This document shows positions 28,227-36,750 of a stretch of 64,000 nt of DNA, in pieces (the stretch's first letter is position 1; each line of letters begins with the position of its first letter). The position numbers and the translations under genes were made by a program. The stretch comes from Afipia clevelandensis ATCC 49720 (GTDB lineage Bacteria > Pseudomonadota > Alphaproteobacteria > Rhizobiales > Xanthobacteraceae), in the NCBI RefSeq assembly GCF_000336555.1, contig NZ_KB375281.1:1926030-1990029 (forward strand). The letters are read 5' to 3'. A model generated the notes under the pieces. It was not told where the DNA came from, searched no databases, and was given only the letters and a program-made list of their open reading frames with translations.

Positions 28227-28985
28227 ATGAAGATCGTCGTTATCGGAGGGTCCGGCCTGATCGGATCGCGTGTCGTCGCCCGGCTGCGCCAGCGCGGCCA
28301 TGAGGTCATCGCAGCCTCGCCATCCACCGGCGTCAACACCGTCACCGGCGAAGGACTGAAGGAGGCGTTCACCGGCGCGGATGTTGTCGTGGACGTGGCG
28401 AATTCACCATCGTTCGAGACAGAAGCCGCGATGAGCTTCTTTGAAGCGGCGGGCCGCAACATCTTCGCGGCGGAAAAGGCCGCCGGTGTGAAGCTGCATG
28501 TCGCGCTGTCGGTGGTGGGCACCGAGCGCCTGACCGCGTTCGGATACTTCGGCGCCAAGCTGGCGCAGGAACGCGCCATCGAGAATTCCGGCATGCCTTA
28601 TACGATCGTGCGCGCCACGCAGTTCTTTGAATTCGTCGGCGGCATCGCGCAGTCGGCCACGGAGGGGCAGACCGTCCGCGTTTCGCCGGCGCGCATCCAG
28701 CCGATGGCCGCCGACGATGTCGCCGCCGCGGTGGTGGACGCGGCGCTCTCGCCTGCGAAGGGCATGGTGGAAGTCGCGGGTCCGGAATCGTTTCAAATGG
28801 ATCAACTGATCCGGACCTACCTTGCCGCGAAGAACGACCGCAAGGAGGTGATCACCGATCCGGCCGCGGGCTACTTCGGAATTGCCGTGGATGACCGTTC
28901 GCTGACGCCGGATGCCGGCGCGCGGCTCGGCACCGTCACATTCGCCGAATGGCTGCGCCAGGATCAGTCCAACGCCGCCGCTTGA
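28227..28985 (+). CDS. NAD(P)-binding NmrA/SDR-type reductase of an ECF41 operon
   Basis: A 252-residue atypical short-chain dehydrogenase with the Rossmann motif GGSGLIGSRV at residues 7-16 and LSVVGTERL near 95. The usual YxxxK is not obvious, as in NmrA-like members, where YFGAKLAQE near 107 holds Y and K. AGGAGGT six bases before ATG 28227 fixes the start. ECF41 sigma factors usually sit next to a carboxymuconolactone decarboxylase, oxidoreductase or epimerase gene, and here both an oxidoreductase and a decarboxylase-like gene are in line. The substrate is unknown. Confidence 0.88.
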   Translation: MKIVVIGGSGLIGSRVVARLRQRGHEVIAASPSTGVNTVTGEGLKEAFTGADVVVDVANSPSFETEAAMSFFEAAGRNIFAAEKAAGVKLHVALSVVGTERLTAFGYFGAKLAQERAIENSGMPYTIVRATQFFEFVGGIAQSATEGQTVRVSPARIQPMAADDVAAAVVDAALSPAKGMVEVAGPESFQMDQLIRTYLAAKNDRKEVITDPAAGYFGIAVDDRSLTPDAGARLGTVTFAEWLRQDQSNAAA

Positions 28986-29049
28986 CGGAGTTGATCGCCC
29001 CGCAACATTCGCTGCACAATGACACCAACCGAACTGAACGGAGAATGAA

Positions 29050-29514
29050 ATGACCCCGAGAATTGCAGCCCCTTTCAAGGCGGCCCCCGAAGCCTACAAG
29101 GCGATGGCGGCGCTCGAAGCCGCGATCAAGGCCAGCGGCCTCGAGCACAGCCTGATCGAACTGGTGAAGATGCGCGCCTCGCAGATCAACGGCTGCGCCT
29201 ATTGCATTCACATGCACTCGACCGACGCCCGCAAGGCGGGCGAGACCGAAATGCGGCTCTACATGCTCAATGCCTGGCGCGAGTCCACGCTCTATACGCC
29301 CCGCGAGCGCGCCGCACTGGCCTGGACCGAAAGCCTGACGCTGGTCGCCGCCACCGGTGCGCCGGACAGCGACTATGATCTCGTGAAGGCCGAGTTCAGC
29401 GAGGCCGAACAGGTCAACCTCACCATGCTGATCGGCGCGATCAATGCATGGAACAGGCTCGCCATCGGCTTCCGCATGGCGCATCCGAAGGAAGGCGGCC
29501 GTGTCGCGGCCTGA
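29050..29514 (+). CDS. Carboxymuconolactone decarboxylase / AhpD-like protein
   Basis: A 154-residue all-helical protein with the AhpD-type redox motif NGCAYCIHMH: C49, C52 and H56 in the CxxCxxxH arrangement. Members act as thiol peroxidases or peroxiredoxin partners; the decarboxylase name is historical. It lies 64 bases after the reductase and overlaps the sigma factor gene by 14 bases. In ECF41 operons this protein is thought to be part of the regulated response, probably oxidative, but the signal is not known. Confidence 0.93.
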   Translation: MTPRIAAPFKAAPEAYKAMAALEAAIKASGLEHSLIELVKMRASQINGCAYCIHMHSTDARKAGETEMRLYMLNAWRESTLYTPRERAALAWTESLTLVAATGAPDSDYDLVKAEFSEAEQVNLTMLIGAINAWNRLAIGFRMAHPKEGGRVAA

Positions 29515-30403
29515 GACCGGCACGACACTGTTCGAGGCGCACCGGCCGCGGCTGGTGCGTCTCGCCTATCGCATGCTCGGTTCGATGGCCGAGGCCGAAG
29601 ACATTGTGCAGGATGCGTGGCTGCGGTGGCAGCAGGTGGACCTCGCCACCGTGGATGCGCCGCCCGCCTTTCTCTCCCGCATTGTCACGCGGCTTTGTCT
29701 GGACGTCATGAAGTCGGCGCGCGCGCGGCGCGAGACCTATGTCGGCTCGGGGCTGCCGGAGCCGATAATCGAGGAGCCGGACACCGTGGATGAAGACGAT
29801 CTCACCTTGACCCTCATGCTCGCGCTTGAACGCCTGTCGCCGCTGGAGCGCGCGGCGTTCCTGCTGCACGATGTTTTCGGCGTTCCGCTCGATGAAGTCG
29901 CTGAAACCGTCGAGCGCGAGCCTGCCGCTGTGCGCCAGCTCGCCGCGCGTGCCCGCAAGCATGTGCAGGAGGCCCGCCCGCGGTACACGGTGGCGCAGGA
30001 CGAGGGCAGCCGCATCGCGGCGGCGTTCTTCGCGGCATCCCGCAGCGGGGACACCAATGCGTTGCGCGCCATTCTCGCGCAGAATGTGGTGATCCGCTCC
30101 GACGGCGGCGGCAAGGTCAACGCCTTCATCAATCCGATCCTCGGGCTTGAGCGCGTGCTGCGCGCCTACGAAGGCCTTGCGCGCAAGCTCGCCACCCGTC
30201 CTTCGCGCGATCTGTTCCGCCCGATGCGCGTCAACGGCCTGCCGGGGTATGTCAGCTATGAGCGTGACGACATTTTCCAGACCACGGCCTTCGCGATCGA
30301 GGATGGCAAGATCACGGAGATCTACATCACCCGTAATCCCGACAAGCTGCGTCATGTCGTTGAGGCGCTGAACATTCCCGGCGAAGCCACCACGCGCCAC
30401 TGA
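29501..30403 (+). CDS. ECF41-family sigma factor with SnoaL-like C-terminal domain
   Basis: A 300-residue RNA polymerase sigma factor. Sigma-2 (residues about 10-75, LAYRMLGSMAEAEDIVQDAW) and sigma-4 (about 105-155, LSPLERAAFLLHDVFGVPLD) are followed by a fused SnoaL-like domain. All three ECF41 hallmarks are visible: LPEP at 85-88, DGGGK at 201-205 and NPDKL at 279-283. This family has no separate anti-sigma factor; the C-terminal domain tunes activity. The start is GTG 29501 with GGAAGG upstream, overlapping the decarboxylase-like gene, so the two are translationally coupled. Confidence 0.93.
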   Translation: MSRPETGTTLFEAHRPRLVRLAYRMLGSMAEAEDIVQDAWLRWQQVDLATVDAPPAFLSRIVTRLCLDVMKSARARRETYVGSGLPEPIIEEPDTVDEDDLTLTLMLALERLSPLERAAFLLHDVFGVPLDEVAETVEREPAAVRQLAARARKHVQEARPRYTVAQDEGSRIAAAFFAASRSGDTNALRAILAQNVVIRSDGGGKVNAFINPILGLERVLRAYEGLARKLATRPSRDLFRPMRVNGLPGYVSYERDDIFQTTAFAIEDGKITEIYITRNPDKLRHVVEALNIPGEATTRH

Positions 30404-30522
30404 ATGTCCGGCCTTTGCCAGACGGCAAGACCGCAGCAAACAACGACGCTGGCGGGACAGTCTTGAAGAACCTGCGGGTCACGCGCACCGTGCCGAGCTA
30501 CCGCTTCGCGGATCATCTTTGT

Positions 30523-30557
30523 CCTTGCCAAGTTCCATCCCTGTGCAAGGATGGAAC
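30523..30557. promoter_or_regulatory. Overlapping hairpins upstream of the small membrane protein gene
   Basis: GTTCCATCC (30532-30540) and GGATGGAAC (30549-30557) form a perfect 9-base stem. CCTTG (30523-30527) can instead pair with CAAGG (30546-30550), which disrupts that stem. It lies 40 bases before the TTG start. It might be an operator or an RNA switch-like leader; there is no T-run. Confidence 0.3.
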
Positions 30558-30597
30558 CCGGTCGGATTGCGTATGATCAATTGTGTGGAGGCTAGCC

Positions 30598-31017
30598 TTG
30601 AGCGACTCCCTTCATCCTGCTGCGCCGCATCACCTGCCCTCCTTCATCACAGCGCCGGGCGACACCGATATCCTGATGGTCGTGGTCGGCTTCATCCTGC
30701 TGGCCGCTATTCTGTTCGTCGGGAACATCTATCTGCAGATCCATTCGCTGCCGGAACGGATGGCGCACAAGTCGCAGAAGCTGCAGTTCGAGATCGTGGC
30801 GGTGCTGTGCCTGCTCGCGCTGTTCACGCACAATCACCTGTTCTGGGTGATTGCGCTGCTTCTGGCGATGGTCGATCTGCCGGATTTCAGCACGCCGCTG
30901 CGCAGCATCGCGGGCTCGGTTCAGAAATTGGCCGGGATCAAGCCGGACCCCGATCCGTCCGAGCCGCCGGACGACCTGTCGCCACCGGCCAAGAGCGAGG
31001 GGCAGCACCATGCTTGA
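30598..31017 (+). CDS. Small inner-membrane protein paired with an HlyD-type protein
   Basis: A 139-residue protein with two hydrophobic segments (residues about 25-45, MVVVGFILLAAILFVGNIYL, and about 65-95) and a Pro-rich acidic tail. The start is TTG at 30598: GGAGG lies six bases before it, whereas the GTG 15 bases upstream would place that site inside the gene. It overlaps the HlyD-type gene by 8 bases. The arrangement recalls E. coli YibI-YibH and YiaW-YiaV (DUF3302 protein with a membrane fusion protein), but I cannot confirm DUF3302 membership by eye. Confidence 0.75.
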   Translation: MSDSLHPAAPHHLPSFITAPGDTDILMVVVGFILLAAILFVGNIYLQIHSLPERMAHKSQKLQFEIVAVLCLLALFTHNHLFWVIALLLAMVDLPDFSTPLRSIAGSVQKLAGIKPDPDPSEPPDDLSPPAKSEGQHHA

Positions 31018-32242
31018 GCTGATCCTGTGCTCGCTGCTGACGGTCTTCCCTGATTATCTGTATCGCCGCTATGCGCAGGGAAAACGCATCGGCAAGGAGA
31101 TCACGCTGTTCTCTGTCTGGTATGAACTGCGCTGGGGCATCACGTCCTGCGTTGTGCTGACGGTCGCGTTAATCACCGTGATTTTCTACTACCATCCCTC
31201 CACCACCAGCGCGACGCTGTTCTACCGGACGGTGCCGCTGGTGCCGGAGACCACCGGGCGCGTGGCTGAAGTCCACGCCGATTTCAGCGCTCCGGTGAAG
31301 AAAGGCGATATCATCTTCAGGCTGGACAGCACCAAACAGGAAGCTGCGCTGAACACGGCCAAAAGCAAGATCGCCGAGATCGACGCCGCGATCGTTTCGG
31401 CGCAGACGGATGTGCAAAAGGCCGACGCCCAGATTCAGGAAGCGAAGAGTTCGCTGCAACAGGCCTCCGACGAACTCGACGTGAAACGCGAGTTGCAGAA
31501 GCGCAGTCCGGGCATCGTTCCGCAGCGGGACATCGAAAAGCTGGAAGTGATCCTCGCCGGGCGGCAAGGCACGCTTGACGCGGCCACCGCGGCGAAACAA
31601 TCAGCCGTGATCCGCATGACTTCGTTGCTTCCCGCGCAGAAAGCCAGCGCGGAAGCGGCACTCGCCGAAGCACAGGTGGACCTCGACAAGACCAGCATTC
31701 GCGCGGGCGTGAACGGCCGCGTCGAGCAGTTCTTCCTGCGGCCGGGCGACATCGTCAATCCGATGATCCGCTCCGCCGGCGTCCTGATCCCCGAAGGCGC
31801 GGGGCAGCGTGCGCTCTCCGCAGGCTTCGGCCAGATCGAGGCGCAGGTCATGAGGGTCGGCATGGTGGCCGAGGCCACCTGCATCTCGAAGCCCTGGACC
31901 GTGATCCCGATGGTGGTCACCAGCGTACAGAATTACATCGCCGCGGGACAATTCCGCGGCGGCGAGCAACTGGTGGACACGCAACAGGTCCGGCAGCCCG
32001 GCACGATCCTCGTTTTCATGGAGCCGATCTACAAGGGCGGCCTTGAGGGCGTGACGCCGGGCAGCAGTTGCATCGCCAACGCCTATACCAGCAACCATGA
32101 TGTGATCGCAGCGAAGGACACCGGCACGGGCAAGCGCATCTGGCTGCATGCGGTGGACGCCACCGGCATCGTCCATGCCATGCTGCTGCGGATTCAGGCG
32201 CTGCTGTTGCCGGTCAAGACACTGGTGCTCAGCGGGCACTAG
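31010..32242 (+). CDS. HlyD/EmrA-type membrane fusion protein
   Basis: A 410-residue periplasmic adaptor anchored by a hydrophobic helix (residues about 45-62, ITSCVVLTVALITVIFYY). It has the split biotinyl-lipoyl-like halves TTGRVAEVHADFSAPVKKGDI (first 20: TTGRVAEVHADFSAPVKKGD) near residue 80 and TSIRAGVNGRVEQFFLRPGD near 228, joined by a long Gln/Ala-rich coiled coil of about 110 residues. No exporter gene follows, so any transporter partner is elsewhere. ATG 31010 has GAGGGG upstream. The nearest architecture is YibH/YiaV of enterobacteria. Confidence 0.85.
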   Translation: MLELILCSLLTVFPDYLYRRYAQGKRIGKEITLFSVWYELRWGITSCVVLTVALITVIFYYHPSTTSATLFYRTVPLVPETTGRVAEVHADFSAPVKKGDIIFRLDSTKQEAALNTAKSKIAEIDAAIVSAQTDVQKADAQIQEAKSSLQQASDELDVKRELQKRSPGIVPQRDIEKLEVILAGRQGTLDAATAAKQSAVIRMTSLLPAQKASAEAALAEAQVDLDKTSIRAGVNGRVEQFFLRPGDIVNPMIRSAGVLIPEGAGQRALSAGFGQIEAQVMRVGMVAEATCISKPWTVIPMVVTSVQNYIAAGQFRGGEQLVDTQQVRQPGTILVFMEPIYKGGLEGVTPGSSCIANAYTSNHDVIAAKDTGTGKRIWLHAVDATGIVHAMLLRIQALLLPVKTLVLSGH

Positions 32243-32265
32243 GGCGCGAACGGTTATGACTGCAG

Positions 32266-32691
32266 TCAGTCCTTCGGGACAAAGCGCAGCGTGCCCGCCT
32301 GGCGCGTCGGCTTGCCGGTGTCGTTGGTATGATTGATGCCGTCCATCACCGGCACCTCCGGAAAATCGAATGGACTTACGCCCTCGAGGCACGCCACATT
32401 GACCGCATACAGGTTCTGGTTCGATCGCCTTTGATGATGCGTGTAGATTCCGCACCGGGAGCAGAAGAAATGCCGGGCGGACCCGGTGTGAAAGCGGTAG
32501 GTCGTCAGCACGTCCTCGCCCTGCACGAGCCTGATGCCGCCCATTTCCGCCATGACCATGACGGCGCCTTTCATGCGGCAGTAGGAGCAGGTGCAGCGCC
32601 GGATCGAATTGAAGCCGTCGCTGATCGTCGCCTCAAAACGCACAGCACCGCAATGACACTGACCGGCGATAACATTGGTGTCACTCAACAT
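32266..32691 (-). CDS. GFA-family zinc protein
   Basis: A 141-residue protein of the glutathione-dependent formaldehyde-activating (GFA/CENP-V) fold. The zinc-binding Cys sets are all present: C12 and C14 in CHCG, C33, C35 and C38 in CTCSYC, and C77 and C80 in CSRCG. Most members have unproven substrates; the formaldehyde role has been shown only for a few and is disputed. It ends 23 bases from the convergent HlyD-type gene and lies 67 bases downstream of the MetE-like gene, which is transcribed in the same direction. Confidence 0.9.
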   Translation of the reverse strand: MLSDTNVIAGQCHCGAVRFEATISDGFNSIRRCTCSYCRMKGAVMVMAEMGGIRLVQGEDVLTTYRFHTGSARHFFCSRCGIYTHHQRRSNQNLYAVNVACLEGVSPFDFPEVPVMDGINHTNDTGKPTRQAGTLRFVPKD

Positions 32692-32758
32692 GCTGGCATG
32701 TCTCCTGTCGGATGATGTTTACGTTCGATCCTGTTTCGTCTCAATGCAGTTGCGCGAA

Positions 32759-33877
32759 CTACCTGCCCCACACCTCGCCCGCGACATCGGCGACGAAACG
32801 CAGCTTGGCCCATTGCTGATCCTCGGTGAGGATGTTGCCTTCCTCGGTCGAGGCGAAGCCGCATTGCGGCGACAGCGCGAGTTGATCGAGCGCCACAAGC
32901 CGCGCCGCTTCATCAATGCGCCGTTTGATGTCGTCCTTTGTCTCCAGCGCACCGTCTTTCGAGGTCACAAGACCCAGCACGACGATCTTGTTTCCGGCTG
33001 TCAGGAAGCGCAGCGGCTCAAAACCGCCGGCGCGGTCGGAATCGTATTCGAGAAAATAGCCGTCATAGTTCACGCCCGCGAGAAGAAGCTCGGCGACCGG
33101 CTCATAGCCGCCGGACGCAATCCAGTTGGAGCGGAAGTTGCCGCGGCAAACGTGGGTGGTGATGGTCATGTCGGGGGGACGTTCGGCGATCGCGTAATTG
33201 ATGACGCGGGCATAGACGCCGGGCAGCGTCTCCGGGTCCTCCCCGCGCGCGCGCAGCTTGGCGCGCTGGTCTTCCGAGCAGAAATAGCCCCATGACGTAT
33301 CGTCGAATTGCAGGTAGCGGCAACCTGCATCGTAAAACGCCTTCACGGCCTTGCGGTAGGTCATCGCCAGATCGACAAAGAAGGCGTCGATATCGGGATA
33401 GGCCTCGCGCGAGACGGCATCCCGGCCGCCGCGATAATGCAGCATCGACGGCGACGGAATCGTCATCTTCGGCGTCACGCCGGCCAGATCGCAGCGATCC
33501 TTGAGCAGCTTGAAATGCTCCAGCATCGGATGATCGGCGGGAAAATCCAGCTTGCCGGTGACGCGGATGCTCTCACCGCTGGTGACACGGCCCCCGACAA
33601 CCGCGCCTTCGGCCTTGTGAATCTCGCATCCGCCGAGGAATTTCAGAAAATCGAAATGCCACCAGGCGCGGCGAAACTCACCGTCGGTGGCAAGGCGCAG
33701 GCCATTCTGTTTCTGGCGCTGGACCGCCGTGCTGATTTCGAGCGACTCGATGCGCTGCAATTCGGCTGCGGCAATTTCACCGCCCGCGAAACGGGCGCGG
33801 GCCTCCCTGAGCCGCGGCGGCCGCAACAGGCTGCCGACATGGTCGGCGCGAAACGGCGGCCTCGTTCGCTGCATCAT
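32759..33877 (-). CDS. MetE C-terminal-like (cobalamin-independent methionine synthase family) protein
   Basis: A 372-residue single-domain protein, half the length of true MetE. It keeps the zinc-site pattern: H and C in TTHVCRGN near residue 240, E in YFLEYDSD near 277 and C in LSPQCGF near 337, with RADHVGSLLRP at the N-terminus. Such proteins use methyl donors other than methyltetrahydropteroyl glutamate, or have unknown roles. ATG 33877 has CCGGAGACC upstream; ATG 33874 and two upstream starts are possible. Its relation to the methyl-cycle genes at 18-22 kb is not evident from position. Confidence 0.85.
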   Translation of the reverse strand: MMQRTRPPFRADHVGSLLRPPRLREARARFAGGEIAAAELQRIESLEISTAVQRQKQNGLRLATDGEFRRAWWHFDFLKFLGGCEIHKAEGAVVGGRVTSGESIRVTGKLDFPADHPMLEHFKLLKDRCDLAGVTPKMTIPSPSMLHYRGGRDAVSREAYPDIDAFFVDLAMTYRKAVKAFYDAGCRYLQFDDTSWGYFCSEDQRAKLRARGEDPETLPGVYARVINYAIAERPPDMTITTHVCRGNFRSNWIASGGYEPVAELLLAGVNYDGYFLEYDSDRAGGFEPLRFLTAGNKIVVLGLVTSKDGALETKDDIKRRIDEAARLVALDQLALSPQCGFASTEEGNILTEDQQWAKLRFVADVAGEVWGR

Positions 33878-34068
33878 GGTCTCCGGATCAGGCATTCTGC
33901 GATCTTGCCGCGCTGGTAGCACATCGCAGCCCGCAACGCCGAGCGCCTTTTCCGCGTTGCACGCAGGCTATGGCCGCGTTTTGCTGTCAGGGTTTCCAGC
34001 CGTTTAACCCGCCGGGGGAACGAAAACCGTGCTTCCGCTATTGGTATATTCCCTGCCGGAGTCATCAG

Positions 34069-34527
34069 ATGGCCGCAAAACCTGACATGATCCGCATTCC
34101 CCACAACACGTATGTCCTGGTCGGCGACGGACGCAAGGCGCTGTTCCTGCGCAATGAAGGCAACGGAGCCGCGCTGGACCTGAAAACGGAACGGATTTTG
34201 ACCAACGACAATCCGCCCACGCGCGAGCAAGGCTCCGGCCGGCCGGGGCGCAGCTTTCAGAGCGTCGGCAGCGGCCGCAGCGCCGTCGAACAGACCGACT
34301 GGCACGAGATCGGCGAGCAGCGGTTTGCCAAAACCATCGCGGATGCGCTCGAGGCGCTGGCGCGCGACCGGGAGATTCCCGGCTTTGTCATCGTGGCCCC
34401 GCCCCGCACCCTGGCGGACCTGCGCCATTCCCTTGGCGCCGACACCAAAAGCCGCGTCATCGCCGAGATCGACAAGGACCTGACCGGCCACCCGATCAAG
34501 GATATCGAGCGGCATTTGACGGCGTAA
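34069..34527 (+). CDS. Host-attachment family protein
   Basis: A 152-residue protein of the family named after a gene needed for plant attachment in Agrobacterium (Host_attach, baeRF-like fold). The core reads TYVLVGDGRKALFLRNEG near residue 14, GSGRPGRSFQSVGSGRSAVEQ near 55 (first 20 residues) and FVIVAPPRTLADLRHSL near 105, where APPRxL is the family signature. The protein has no signal peptide and is probably cytoplasmic, so direct attachment is doubtful. ATG 34069 has GGAG seven bases upstream. Convergent purU ends two bases past its stop. Confidence 0.82.
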   Translation: MAAKPDMIRIPHNTYVLVGDGRKALFLRNEGNGAALDLKTERILTNDNPPTREQGSGRPGRSFQSVGSGRSAVEQTDWHEIGEQRFAKTIADALEALARDREIPGFVIVAPPRTLADLRHSLGADTKSRVIAEIDKDLTGHPIKDIERHLTA

Positions 34528-34529
34528 GA

Positions 34530-35393
34530 TCAGTCCGTGAAGACCACAGTCTTGCGGCCGTTGAGGATTACGCGATCTTCAAGATGATAGCGGATGGCGC
34601 GGGCGAGCACGCGGCGCTCGATATCCGCGCCCTTGCGCACGAGGTCTTCCGGCGAGTCGCGGTGGCTGATGCGCTCGATGTCCTGCTCGATGATCGGGCC
34701 TTCGTCGAGATCGCTGGTGACATAATGCGCCGTCGCGCCGATCAGCTTGACCCCGCGCTCATGCGCCTGATGGTAGGGCTTGGCGCCCTTGAAGCCCGGC
34801 AGGAACGAGTGATGGATGTTGATGCAGCGGCCTGACAGCTTGCCTGCCAGATCCTCCGACAGCACCTGCATGTAGCGCGCCAGCACCACAAGATCAGTCT
34901 TCGTGTCCTGGATGATCTGCCAGACCTTGGCTTCCTGCTCGTCCTTGGTGGCGCGGGTCACCGGCAGATGGTGAAACGGAATCCCTGCGAAATCGAGTCC
35001 GGCATAGGTTTCCAGCGGATGATTGGAGATGATCGCGGTCGGCGTCATCGGCAGTTCGCCACGACGCCAGCGATAGAGAATGTCGGCAAGACAATGATCG
35101 AACTTCGACACCATCAGCGCCACGCGCGGCTGCACGGCGCGGTCGCGAAGCTGCCAGACCATGTCGAACGGCTTGGCCATCACGCCGAAACCGGACTGCA
35201 GCGTGGCGAGATCCGCCTGCGCGCCGGGGGAATCGAAGCTCACCCGCATGAAGAACCGGCCCGTCTCGGTGTCGCTGTATTGCTGGGCGTCGAGAATGTT
35301 CTGCCCGTTGGCAAACAGGAAGGTGGAGACCGCCGACACGATGCCGGGGCGATCAGGGCAGGACAGGGTCAGAACGAATTGCTGTGCGGACAT
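34530..35393 (-). CDS. purU: Formyltetrahydrofolate deformylase
   Basis: It hydrolyses 10-formyl-THF to formate and THF, balancing one-carbon pools. The 287-residue protein has an N-terminal ACT domain (residues 1-80, [20 protein letters not shown]) and a formyltransferase-like domain with ISNHPLETY near 122, the catalytic [17 protein letters not shown] near 195 and a conserved [19 protein letters not shown] near 225. Length and order match PurU rather than PurN. It begins 82 bases downstream of the repeat at 35476, on the opposite side from the HemD-like gene. Confidence 0.96.
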   Translation of the reverse strand: MSAQQFVLTLSCPDRPGIVSAVSTFLFANGQNILDAQQYSDTETGRFFMRVSFDSPGAQADLATLQSGFGVMAKPFDMVWQLRDRAVQPRVALMVSKFDHCLADILYRWRRGELPMTPTAIISNHPLETYAGLDFAGIPFHHLPVTRATKDEQEAKVWQIIQDTKTDLVVLARYMQVLSEDLAGKLSGRCINIHHSFLPGFKGAKPYHQAHERGVKLIGATAHYVTSDLDEGPIIEQDIERISHRDSPEDLVRKGADIERRVLARAIRYHLEDRVILNGRKTVVFTD

Positions 35394-35475
35394 GGGATTT
35401 CAGATTGAACCACTGAGGCGGATGGAACCGTCCTGTAGCACCGTCGTGGCCATTCGCCAATCGCAACTCTCGCGG

Positions 35476-35611
35476 GTCGTCCCCGCGCAGGCAGGGACCC
35501 ATAACCCCTACACTATCGTTTAGGGATCAATCGCCGACAAAACGGTGACACAGGCTTCGCAGGAGTCAGCCAGACTCAGGGAGTATGGGTCCCTGCCTGC
35601 GCGGGGACGAC
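35476..35611. repeat. Full palindromic repeat family C
   Basis: The left arm GTCGTCCCCGCGCAGGCAGG followed by GACCCATA (35476-35503) is the exact complement of the right arm TATGGGTCCCTGCCTGCGCG followed by GGGACGAC (35584-35611). An 80-base centre lies between. A single arm is also found at 14069. Confidence 0.85.
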
Positions 35612-35698
35612 AATTGTTATATCGCTCTGAAAACGACTGGCATGCGATGCATGACAGCAATAGGCTGCGCCCATCGTATTCGCCACACACAGGTTCCT

Positions 35699-36544
35699 AT
35701 GCCCGGCAGGCTTGAAGGTTATCGCATCCTGATTCTGGAAACGCGCGAGGAAGCGCAATTTTCGCGCCTGTTGCAGGAACAGGGCGCCCATGTGCTGCAA
35801 TGCCCGATGTTCACCATCCGCGATGCGCCGGACCCTGCCCCCATCGAGGCCTGGATCGGGCTGTTCATCGCAAAACCGTTCGACGATCTGGTGCTGATGA
35901 CCGGCGAAGGGCTGCGGCGGATCATGAAAGTGGCCCAGCGGATCGGTGCAGATCAGGATTTGATCGCGGCGATCGGCAAGGCGAAACGATATGCGCGCGG
36001 GCCGAAGCCGGTGCGAGCGCTGCGCGAGATCGGCCTTGAGGCCGATGTGCAGACCGAGACGCCGACCTCCGAGGGCGTCGCCGCGATGCTGGCGCAGCAG
36101 GACCTGACAGGTCATCGCGTCGGACTGCAGCTTTATCCCGACAAGGACCACGCAAAGCTGATCGGCGCGATCACGTCATTGGGCGCGCAGGTCGAAACCG
36201 TGCTGCCCTATATCTACGACGGCGAGGCTGCCGACACCAACATCGTTGCCGCGATTGACGAGATGGCCCAGCGCCGTGTCGATGCCATTGCATTGACGAG
36301 TTCGGGGCAGGTGCGGCGGCTGGTGGATGTGGCGCGCGCGCATGGCTGCGAAGACAGACTGCGCGCCGGACTCGCACAGACGCCCGTTGCATCGGTCGGT
36401 CCTGTTGTCTCGGATGAACTGAAGGCCTACGGCCTGCACACGGATATCTATCCGGCGAACGATTCCTTTTTCATGAAGCCGCTGATCAGCGCCATGGCGC
36501 TTGAACTGAACAAGACGCCGCCGCGGATGGCCCGACAAGTCTAG
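35699..36544 (+). CDS. HemD-like uroporphyrinogen-III synthase family protein
   Basis: A 281-residue two-lobed protein. GYRILILETREEAQFSRLLQ at the N-terminus and ALTSSGQVRRLVDVA near residue 201 match the HemD family, as do LVLMTGEGLRRI near 62 and VASVGPVVSDELKAYGL near 228. True HemD closes hydroxymethylbilane to uroporphyrinogen III for haem and bacteriochlorophyll. No hemC or other tetrapyrrole gene is adjacent, and stand-alone HemD-domain proteins with other roles exist, so I leave the symbol empty. I start at ATG 35699 and not in the repeat sequence upstream. Confidence 0.8.
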   Translation: MPGRLEGYRILILETREEAQFSRLLQEQGAHVLQCPMFTIRDAPDPAPIEAWIGLFIAKPFDDLVLMTGEGLRRIMKVAQRIGADQDLIAAIGKAKRYARGPKPVRALREIGLEADVQTETPTSEGVAAMLAQQDLTGHRVGLQLYPDKDHAKLIGAITSLGAQVETVLPYIYDGEAADTNIVAAIDEMAQRRVDAIALTSSGQVRRLVDVARAHGCEDRLRAGLAQTPVASVGPVVSDELKAYGLHTDIYPANDSFFMKPLISAMALELNKTPPRMARQV

Positions 36545-36546
36545 TT

Positions 36547-36636
36547 GTCATCACCGGGCTTGACCCGGTGATCCATCCTCTTCAAAAAAAATGCGTCTCT
36601 AAGAAGATGGATGGCCGGGTCAAGCCCGGCCATGAC
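36547..36636. repeat. Palindromic repeat family B, copy 2
   Basis: CACCGGGCTTGACCCGGTG and GGCCGGGTCAAGCCCGGCC are two hairpins inside GTCAT...ATGAC ends, with an A-rich centre. It follows the HemD-like stop by three bases. A further short stem, GCCTTCGCCGGGACGCCCCGG, lies at 36662-36682. Confidence 0.8.
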
Positions 36637-36750
36637 GACTGCATTTTTTGCAGCACCTTCCGCCTTCGCCGGGACGCCCCGGTAATGATTGCGTGATCGA
36701 AACAGATCAGGCACCCTGCGTCCACAAAGCAAATAAAAAGCAGAGGCCAA

